This document shows positions 5,242 to 11,040 of a stretch of 11,040 nucleotides of DNA, one piece after another. The stretch's first letter is position 1. The number at the start of each line of letters is the position of its first letter. The stretch is from Planctomycetaceae bacterium (lineage in GTDB: Bacteria; Planctomycetota; Planctomycetia; Pirellulales; Thermoguttaceae): contig JAIRYX010000175.1 of NCBI GenBank assembly GCA_031267635.1, positions 1 to 11,040 of the forward strand, read 5' to 3'. Both the position numbers and the translations under genes were made by a program. Under the pieces are notes generated by a model that saw nothing but the letters and a program-made list of their open reading frames with translations, was not told the DNA's origin and ran no database searches.

Positions 5242-8200
5242 CTATTTTTTTCCGCAGCATTTCTTATACTTCTTTCCGCTACCGCAGGGACATGGCTCAT
5301 TGCGTCCAATTTGTGGGATTTTGTTGCGGTAAGGTTCAGACTTTTTGCCTGATTGATTTTGTTCTATTGCCTGCTGTTGCTGATTGACGATGCTGTTCGG
5401 TTGACGACTGGCAAGCATTTCTTCTGTGGCGGCTGTACCGGAAATTTCGTCGTGACGAGCTTCGCCTTCTTCCCACGCCGAACCGATAAACTCTTCGTCT
5501 AATTGTTCAACGCGGAAAATATAATCGGTTACGCGGTCAAATACTGCGTCCCACATGCTTTCAAATATCCGCATTCCTTCTCGCTTGTACTCGACTTTTG
5601 GGTCAACCTGAGCGTAACCGCGAAGTCCGACGCTGGAACGTAAGTGATCCATCACCAAAAGGTGGTCTTTCCACGCCGCGTCAAGAATTTGCAGAACTAA
5701 AGAACGCTCCATCTTTCGCATTTCCGGGTTGTACCAATCTTCGGCAATCGCGTCGAGATGATCTTGAATCTCTTCCGGTTTCCAGAGTGAAAGACGAATC
5801 GGCGACGTTACATAATTATATTTGTTGCCGAGAATTTCGCAAAAATTATCTAGTTTCGGATTGTAACGGTCAATCAATAGACGGTCTTGTTTTAAGTCTT
5901 CTTCGTTATTTCCCTGCGCTTCGAGCAACTCAAGAAAATCCGTGCGAAGCTCTTTCGCTTTTGTCGCTAATTGCGTTTCCGTCCTCGCGCTTTTTTCAAA
6001 AAGCAAGTCGCGGATTTCATCCCGCTGCATATTTTTTAATTCCTCGACATTGACTTGAACGCCGAACCGCTGCGACGCCCATGCCGCCAATTTTTCGCGG
6101 TCGTATCGTTTAACGCCGTTAAAATCACGCACCGTAAAATGTAATAATCCGGTATAAACCGGAAATTGCAATTCTTTCCGGTGATAATGCTCATGCACCA
6201 TTTGATACAACATTTCACGAAACGTGATCGCTTCGGCATTTTCATAATCTTTCGAATCAAGCGCCAAACCAAATTTTGTTTTAATCCAATTGCACGCTGT
6301 TGTGGCTCCGAAATTCGGTTCCAAAAACAGTTTACCTTGCGAAAGATCGACTTTTTCGATGTAGTGTTGCGCCCGTTTAATTAAATATTCGTCAACCGTA
6401 CTGCGTCCAACTTGTTGCAAATCACGTTCACGTACCGAGAGTTTCCAGCGCGTATTGGCATTTCTCGCTAACGCCTGCCAGTTCCATTCCGTTTCTTCTA
6501 CATCTTTGGGCAGGTTTTCTTCAACCATGTCCAACACTTGAATTTCCGCGTACCGACTCGCCTGATCGTGCGCGTATTCGTCGGCGGTATCAAAATTCAT
6601 TCCGCGAAAATCTTTCGGCTCAAACTCAACAGCCAAACGGTTTCCTGCCCATGCCGCAAACGACGCCGCTCCGTAATCGTGGTCTAAAAAAGCGTTAATA
6701 TGCAAATCAATTTGACGGTCAATCATTTCAAAAATCATCGACTTGCAATTTGCGCCATCGAGAATTCGTTGACGATAACCGTAAACCCGTTTCCGCTGAT
6801 AGTCCATCACTTCGTCGTATTCGAGAAGACTTTTTCGGACGTCAAAGTTACGTTCCTCGACTTTTTTTTGCGCCCCTTCGATACGGCGGCTGACCATGCG
6901 GCTTTCAATCGGCTGTCCTTCTTCCATGCCAAGCCGTCCAAGAATATTTTTGACCCATTCTCCCGCGAAAATCCGCATCAAATCGTCTTCCAACGACAGG
7001 AAAAAGCGACTGCTTCCCGGATCACCCTGACGACCGCAACGACCGCGCAACTGTAAGTCGATCCGCCGCGCCTCGTGACGTTCCGAACCAATAATATGCA
7101 ATCCGCCCATACTTCGGATGAGTTCGCCTTCCGTTTTCATGTGTTCGCGCTGCTCTATTTCGTGAACCAAAGCATCCCATTCTTCACGCGGCACATCCAA
7201 TCGAGTCGGATAGTTTGCCTGCAAAATACCCCACGCCATCGCGTCGGGATTACCGCCGAGAATAATGTCCGTTCCGCGTCCCGCCATGTTTGTCGCAATC
7301 GTCACAGCGCCTTTCCGACCCGCTTGTGCAACAATTTCCGCCTCATGCTGATGGTATTTCGCATTCAAAACTTGATGCTTAATTCCTTTACGATCAAGCA
7401 TATCGGAAATCAACTCGCTACGTTCAATCGAAACAGTTCCGACAAGAACCGGACGACCTTTCGGTTGAATTTTCTCAATTCCATCTTTCGGAATAACTTG
7501 CGTTTCACGGCTTCCTTTCGGCTGAAATTCGAGTTGCGTCTCGTCGTTTTTGACAATCGTTCCCCAAACTTCGCGGTCGCCATTGTCAAATTCCAACACA
7601 TCCCACTTGTTGAGCTTTTCGACTTCTTTGACGATTGCCTCATATTTTTCTTTTTCGGTACGATAAATCTGATCAACAAAATTCTGACGCTGTAACGTTT
7701 TATTCGGCGGAATCGCAATGACTTCGAGTTTGTAAATTTTCAAAAATTCGGATGCTTCAGTCATTGCCGTTCCAGTCATACCGGCGATTTTTTCATATAA
7801 TTTGAAATAATTTTGCAAAGTAATTGTCGCGAGCGTTTGCGTTTCCTCCTTGACGCGAACTTCCTCTTTTGCTTCAACTGCTTGATGCAATCCATCGCTC
7901 CACTGACGACCTTCCATTTTGCGTCCGGTAAACTCGTCCACAATAATAATTTCACCGTTGTCTACCACATAATTTACATCACGTTTATATAAGTAATGTG
8001 CTTTCAAAGCGTTATCAATTAAGTGAGGCCACTCCATATTTCCGGCAGTGTAAAAACTTTCGACTCCGGCAAGATGCTCGGCGTGGCGCACGCCTTCATC
8101 GGTTAAATTGGCGGTATGGTCTTTTTCGTTGACCTCGAAATCGGTTCCTTTAATTAATTGTCGGGCGATTTTGTCTGCTTGAGCGTAACGAACCGTATCG

Positions 8201-8979
8201 CTTCTCGCTAAGCCGGAAATAATGAGCGGCGTTCTCGCTTCGTCAATAAGAATGTTGTCTACCTCGTCAACGATAGCGAAATTGAGTTTGCCTTGCACTT
8301 GCTGATATTGTTTCGGAAATCGATCATCTCCTTTAGCGGCAAACCGCATGTTGTCGCGCAAGTAATCAAAACCAAATTCATTATTCGTACCGTAAGTGAT
8401 GTCGCACAAATAAGCGGCTTGACGTTCATCGGCGGGCATATTGGATTGAATCGTCCCAACGGTAATTCCCAGCGAAAGATAGAGCGGTCCCATCCATTCC
8501 ATATCGCGTCGGGCAAGATAGTCATTGACAGTTACAACATGCACGCCTTTTCCTTCCAGCGCGTTAAGATAGGCAGGTAAAGTAGCGACGAGTGTTTTGC
8601 CTTCTCCGGTAATCATCTCAGCGATTGCCCCACTATGCAATACCATTCCGCCGATCAATTGCACGTCGTAATGCCGCATTCCGAGAACCCGCTGTCCCGC
8701 TTCACGGCAAACCGCGAACGCATCCGGAAGAATATCATCAAGCGTTTCTCCGTCGGCAAGCCGTTTACGAAGTTTGGGCGTCATTTCCCTAAGTTCTTCG
8801 TCTGTAAGCGCTTTATAATAATCTTCTTTGGCGTTGATCTGTTCGACAATCGGTTGCAATTTTTTGAGAAACCGTGCATTTGCCGACCCAAACATATTCG
8901 TCAGTTTATTTTCGATCCAAGCGGAAAAACTGTTAAAAGCGTCACCGATAATTTCAAATAATCGCGTAAAAAACTCCAT
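5242..8979 (-). CDS. secA: Preprotein translocase ATPase SecA, long form with insertions
   Basis: SecA is the cytoplasmic ATPase that pushes unfolded preproteins through SecYEG. The protein is 1245 residues, against ~800-900 in most bacteria. Landmarks in order: MRHYDVQLIGGMVLHSG (~101-117), Walker A GEGKT (125-129), VTVNDYLARRD (149-159), Walker B DEVDNILIDEARTP (238-251), GMTGTAMTEASEF (400-412), TNMAGRGTDIILGGNP (563-578), QLRGRCGRQGDPGSSRFF (643-660) and the scaffold segment AWKDHLLVMDHLR...GLRGYAQVDP (~1102-1127). The tail carries the SEC-C zinc site CPCGSGKKYKKCC (C1230, C1232, C1241, C1242), which typically binds SecB or ribosomes. Extra length lies in an insert at ~455-508 within nucleotide-binding domain 2 and in an expanded region at ~745-1100. 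All ATPase motifs are present, so it should be active. The start at 8979 fits the family, with a weak GGA a few bases upstream. The gene stands alone and is flanked by repeats B and C on both sides. Confidence 0.98.
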   Translation of the reverse strand: MEFFTRLFEIIGDAFNSFSAWIENKLTNMFGSANARFLKKLQPIVEQINAKEDYYKALTDEELREMTPKLRKRLADGETLDDILPDAFAVCREAGQRVLGMRHYDVQLIGGMVLHSGAIAEMITGEGKTLVATLPAYLNALEGKGVHVVTVNDYLARRDMEWMGPLYLSLGITVGTIQSNMPADERQAAYLCDITYGTNNEFGFDYLRDNMRFAAKGDDRFPKQYQQVQGKLNFAIVDEVDNILIDEARTPLIISGLARSDTVRYAQADKIARQLIKGTDFEVNEKDHTANLTDEGVRHAEHLAGVESFYTAGNMEWPHLIDNALKAHYLYKRDVNYVVDNGEIIIVDEFTGRKMEGRQWSDGLHQAVEAKEEVRVKEETQTLATITLQNYFKLYEKIAGMTGTAMTEASEFLKIYKLEVIAIPPNKTLQRQNFVDQIYRTEKEKYEAIVKEVEKLNKWDVLEFDNGDREVWGTIVKNDETQLEFQPKGSRETQVIPKDGIEKIQPKGRPVLVGTVSIERSELISDMLDRKGIKHQVLNAKYHQHEAEIVAQAGRKGAVTIATNMAGRGTDIILGGNPDAMAWGILQANYPTRLDVPREEWDALVHEIEQREHMKTEGELIRSMGGLHIIGSERHEARRIDLQLRGRCGRQGDPGSSRFFLSLEDDLMRIFAGEWVKNILGRLGMEEGQPIESRMVSRRIEGAQKKVEERNFDVRKSLLEYDEVMDYQRKRVYGYRQRILDGANCKSMIFEMIDRQIDLHINAFLDHDYGAASFAAWAGNRLAVEFEPKDFRGMNFDTADEYAHDQASRYAEIQVLDMVEENLPKDVEETEWNWQALARNANTRWKLSVRERDLQQVGRSTVDEYLIKRAQHYIEKVDLSQGKLFLEPNFGATTACNWIKTKFGLALDSKDYENAEAITFREMLYQMVHEHYHRKELQFPVYTGLLHFTVRDFNGVKRYDREKLAAWASQRFGVQVNVEELKNMQRDEIRDLLFEKSARTETQLATKAKELRTDFLELLEAQGNNEEDLKQDRLLIDRYNPKLDNFCEILGNKYNYVTSPIRLSLWKPEEIQDHLDAIAEDWYNPEMRKMERSLVLQILDAAWKDHLLVMDHLRSSVGLRGYAQVDPKVEYKREGMRIFESMWDAVFDRVTDYIFRVEQLDEEFIGSAWEEGEARHDEISGTAATEEMLASRQPNSIVNQQQQAIEQNQSGKKSEPYRNKIPQIGRNEPCPCGSGKKYKKCCGKK

Positions 8980-9190
8980 AATATCCGTTTCTATATCAAA
9001 TTATGTCAAACGACTGAATCAGCCGTAATTTCTGTCTAAATAACCAATGTTAGTTTAACGCTACTAACAACTTTGGTCAAGATGAAACAAGAGAAGTTTG
9101 TTTATTTTTATTGTACTTCCTGATATTTTTTAATGATTTTGCTAATAGAAATCAAATAGAATTTTCAAGACAGTGGACAAACAAATATTT

Positions 9191-9378
9191 TAACTATTCA
9201 GTTGCCCAAACCCAATAAATCCGCACGGCAACTGGGTAATCATCTTAATGACGATGGTCTCCATTGACCTGGTTATCCGAACGATTTTACGATATCAGCC
9301 CTTTATTTATCAAATTTCCCTTAGTAACCAACAAAGCCCTCAAACTCGCCCTTTGCCCTTATTTTACAACGGTCACAT
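9191..9378. repeat. Repeat B single unit, copy B2
   Basis: It opens with TAACTATTCAGTTGCC, identical over 16 bases to the left end of B1 at 4683. It then follows the complement of B1's right half: TAAATCCGCAC, GGTCTCCATTGACCTGG (B1 has GTCTCCATTGACTGG), and CCCTTAGTAACCAACAAAGC at 9320-9339 (B1 has CCCTTAGTAGCCAACAAAGC). The far part, GCCCTTTGCCCTTATTTT, resembles GCGCCCTTATACCCTTATTTTT in B1's left half. It is therefore one arm of the B1 palindrome. The right boundary is uncertain because it runs directly into repeat A3. Confidence 0.7.
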
Positions 9379-9380
9379 TT

Positions 9381-9411
9381 GTTGAAAAGGAGTTTTTTAG
9401 AAGTTCCCTTA
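9381..9411 (-). repeat. Repeat A half-copy A3, inverted
   Basis: GTTGAAAAGGAGTTTTTTAG at 9381-9400, followed by AAGTTCCCTTAAG, is close to the reverse complement of the left half of A2 (2534-2565). Only the outer arm and the GTTGAAAA stem strand are present. The other half is missing, and it abuts B2. Confidence 0.55.
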
Positions 9412-9487
9412 AGAGATTACATCTGTACTCCTGATTTTATTTATAACCATTTAAAAATTGATGCTTGTATGTTTGTAATAAATGTTT

Positions 9488-9596
9488 TATACTTTCCACG
9501 GTAAGAAGTTGCTATTTATTCGTTGCTGAAATTCTAATTATTCATGAAATTTTATAGACGAAATAAAAATGTAATTTCTAGCCGTGAGAAGTTATA
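9488..9596 (+). repeat. Dispersed repeat C, copy C2
   Basis: The arms are TATACTTTCCACGGTAAGAA onward at 9488-9512 and a decayed inverted arm at about 9571-9596 (TTTCTAGCCGTGAGAAG). The middle shares TTTATTCGTTGCT and TTATAGACGAAATAAAA with C1. Relative to C1 it has about 16 extra bases in the middle (around TAATTATTCATGAAAT), which accounts for most of its 109-bp length. Its orientation is opposite to C1. It ends about 80 bp before the right-hand gene's ATG. Confidence 0.7.
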
Positions 9597-9674
9597 TTAT
9601 TTGTATGTGTCAAATACTTTGTTTTTATTGTTGTGTTTTAAATAGGGACAAGAACAAATAGTTCTGTTGTTTAA

Positions 9675-11040
9675 ATGATCATGAATGTTATTAAGTTTTT
9701 ATTCTTTTTATTTTTCATTATTAGTAGATGTTTTTTTGAATATACTACGGTGATAGCTCAATCGTTGCTTCTCGAAGATGTCGTTGCAGGATACAAAACA
9801 AATGCGTCGTCTTTTTATTCATCCAGAGTTTATTATGAATTTTATGAGGAGGAAAAAATAGATTTTCATGAAAATGAAACTCACAACCAAGCACATATAA
9901 AGAATACATCAGGAGTAAAAAGTCAAAAAATCGTTTACGATTATTGGACGGATTTTAATAATATCCTTTTACGCGGCGGTAATGCAAATGATATTGATGT
10001 GGTTGGGCTTTTTGCAAATCAAAAAACCGACCTTACATCATCTGATTTTGAAACGTTATACCGGAAAATACCTGTATTGTCCTATTCTGCAAAAGATAAA
10101 ATAGCATATAAATGGATGGGATATCCTTCCTCTGTGCCAATAAATAATAATACCGATACCAATAACGCAGGACATGCTTCTGCAGAAATAGGAACAGGTA
10201 TTGCTTCAGTCGATGTTAAAAATTTCCGCTATCCTCCGTTTCTTGCACCTTCTTTCAATGAAGATGAATTTAACGTTGATACGATTTTTCTTACCGATTA
10301 TTTTTTTGCAGGTTCTCTTAAAGATAAGAATCTTCTTGGAAAAATAAATAGAGAAGGAAAAGATTATATTGTGATAGAAAGTCGTAAGCTCAATCCGAAT
10401 ATTGTTGACGGGACTTCTTCCGGGATTGTCTTCTATAATGTTTATACCGGGTGGATTGATGTTGAACAAGGATTTCTGCCGGTTCGTATTCAGATGGCTC
10501 AAGCGCAGTCCGTTAATGGAAAATTTGTTGATGGTCATACGTCTTCTTTGCAGTACTCGGAACATGCATCACATATTTTTGAAATACAGGATATAAAAAA
10601 AATAGAAAATGCATTTTATCCGATGAGGGCTTCTTTGCGTTTTGCCGGATATTCAATACAAGATAATCCTGACCAAAAAATAAAAGAACAAGATGAAAAA
10701 ACTAGAGGCGATGTTTCAAATTTTGTTTCTTCATTTAATTTTAATAATGTACAAACATGGGTAATACACCGAGTTCAACCCAATGTTGTTGTTAAAAATG
10801 ATACGCTTACTCTCCCATTTCCAAAAGGAACAGAAGTTTACGATAATCGGACACAAAAAATGAGTCTTGCCGGTATGACCGAATCAGAATATGAAGCTTA
10901 TCTCAAAGCCGAAGAAAAGGCATTACGTACCAAATATAATTTTGATTCCGGCTATGTTCTTCCCGATCCGAACGCGAAACGTAAAATCGAAGATTACTTT
11001 CCGCGAGCGCCGCGAGGTTATCGAGGTGCGTTTTTTATTA
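9675..11040 (+). CDS. Secreted protein with LolA-like resemblance, C-terminus cut by window edge
   Basis: The frame is open from ATG 9675 to the right edge (455 codons). Residues 1-28 form a signal peptide: K7, a very hydrophobic stretch (FLFFLFFII, 8-16) and a likely cleavage after V-I-A (26-28). ATG 9681 is an equally possible start, and neither has a clear ribosome site. The mature part is rich in Asn, Asp, Lys and aromatic residues, with a low-complexity NNNTDTNNA stretch. The section around residues 215-275 (KINREGKDYIVIES...VYTGWIDVEQGFLPVRIQ) resembles the beta-strand 'lipoprotein-sorting' LolA-like sheets of planctomycete secreted proteins. A segment near residues 378-393 (LPFPKGTEVYDNRTQK) resembles the linker that in some planctomycete proteins precedes a further domain. 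I do not recognise a specific family. Location beyond the inner membrane is likely and function is unknown. The gene is AT-richer than secA. Confidence 0.8.
   Translation, partial: MIMNVIKFLFFLFFIISRCFFEYTTVIAQSLLLEDVVAGYKTNASSFYSSRVYYEFYEEEKIDFHENETHNQAHIKNTSGVKSQKIVYDYWTDFNNILLRGGNANDIDVVGLFANQKTDLTSSDFETLYRKIPVLSYSAKDKIAYKWMGYPSSVPINNNTDTNNAGHASAEIGTGIASVDVKNFRYPPFLAPSFNEDEFNVDTIFLTDYFFAGSLKDKNLLGKINREGKDYIVIESRKLNPNIVDGTSSGIVFYNVYTGWIDVEQGFLPVRIQMAQAQSVNGKFVDGHTSSLQYSEHASHIFEIQDIKKIENAFYPMRASLRFAGYSIQDNPDQKIKEQDEKTRGDVSNFVSSFNFNNVQTWVIHRVQPNVVVKNDTLTLPFPKGTEVYDNRTQKMSLAGMTESEYEAYLKAEEKALRTKYNFDSGYVLPDPNAKRKIEDYFPRAPRGYRGAFFI

Larger units (their letters stand above)
8980..9674. other. Divergent intergenic region upstream of secA and the secreted-protein gene
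   Basis: This ~700-bp gap separates two divergent genes, so it must hold promoters for both. On the secA side, minus-strand TTGACA (about 8999-9004) lies within 30 bp of the ATG, too close for a normal leader. GTTAGT/ACTAAC at 9049-9068 is a 6-bp inverted pair with an 8-bp spacer and could be an operator. Repeats B2 (9191-9378), A3 (9381-9411) and C2 (9488-9596) occupy the rest. No gene, tRNA or convincing promoter is seen for the right-hand gene, which also lacks a clear Shine-Dalgarno. Confidence 0.5.

Noticed and set aside
7075..7695. 206-codon plus-strand open frame opposite secA
   Set aside because: It is a shadow of the secA reading frame with an unnatural residue mix, no ribosome site and no known motif.
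9010..9019. CGACTGAATC, a 10-base complement of the B3 end at 2467-2476
   Set aside because: The match does not extend beyond 10 bases, so it is probably chance.
9651..9665. AGAAC/GTTCT hairpin before the right-hand gene
   Set aside because: A 5-bp stem in AT-rich DNA is expected by chance and has no further support as an operator.

Overview
The window looks like planctomycete chromosome, most likely from the Pirellulales or a nearby group. This is inference, with no search behind it. The support is a 1245-residue SecA with large insertions, a secreted HEXXH protein of the kind abundant in that phylum, and a second secreted protein with a planctomycete-style LolA-like look. Coding DNA is moderate in GC, the gaps are AT-rich, and the gaps hold several dispersed palindromic repeats.

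Layout. Positions 1-1256 (minus) hold most of a secreted, probable gluzincin-type metallopeptidase whose C-terminus runs off the left edge. Positions 1383-2186 (minus) hold trpC, 126 bp upstream of the peptidase gene. A plausible promoter lies at 2275-2302 with phased A/T tracts behind it. Positions 2774-3949 (minus) hold an AT-richer gene for a PD-(D/E)XK nuclease-fold protein. Positions 3950-5241 are a 1.3-kb gene-free stretch with two repeats. Positions 5242-8979 (minus) hold secA. Positions 8980-9674 are a second repeat-bearing gap. Positions 9675-11040 (plus) hold the N-terminal part of a secreted protein that runs off the right edge.

The genes are mostly housekeeping and do not form one system. 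TrpC makes indole-3-glycerol phosphate for tryptophan. SecA drives protein export and would export the two secreted proteins. The nuclease-fold protein is a lone accessory gene with no recognisable partner here.

The least ordinary content is between the genes. Three repeat families recur: A, a ~95-bp nested palindrome; B, a ~175-190-bp unit with a conserved end, once present as a 349-bp inverted pair; and C, a ~90-110-bp element with ~25-bp inverted ends. B and C copies flank secA in mirror order (C-B-secA-B-C), with the flanking copies in opposite orientations. A separate oddity is that TrpC has Ala where the family's catalytic-site Glu of the SESGI motif is expected.
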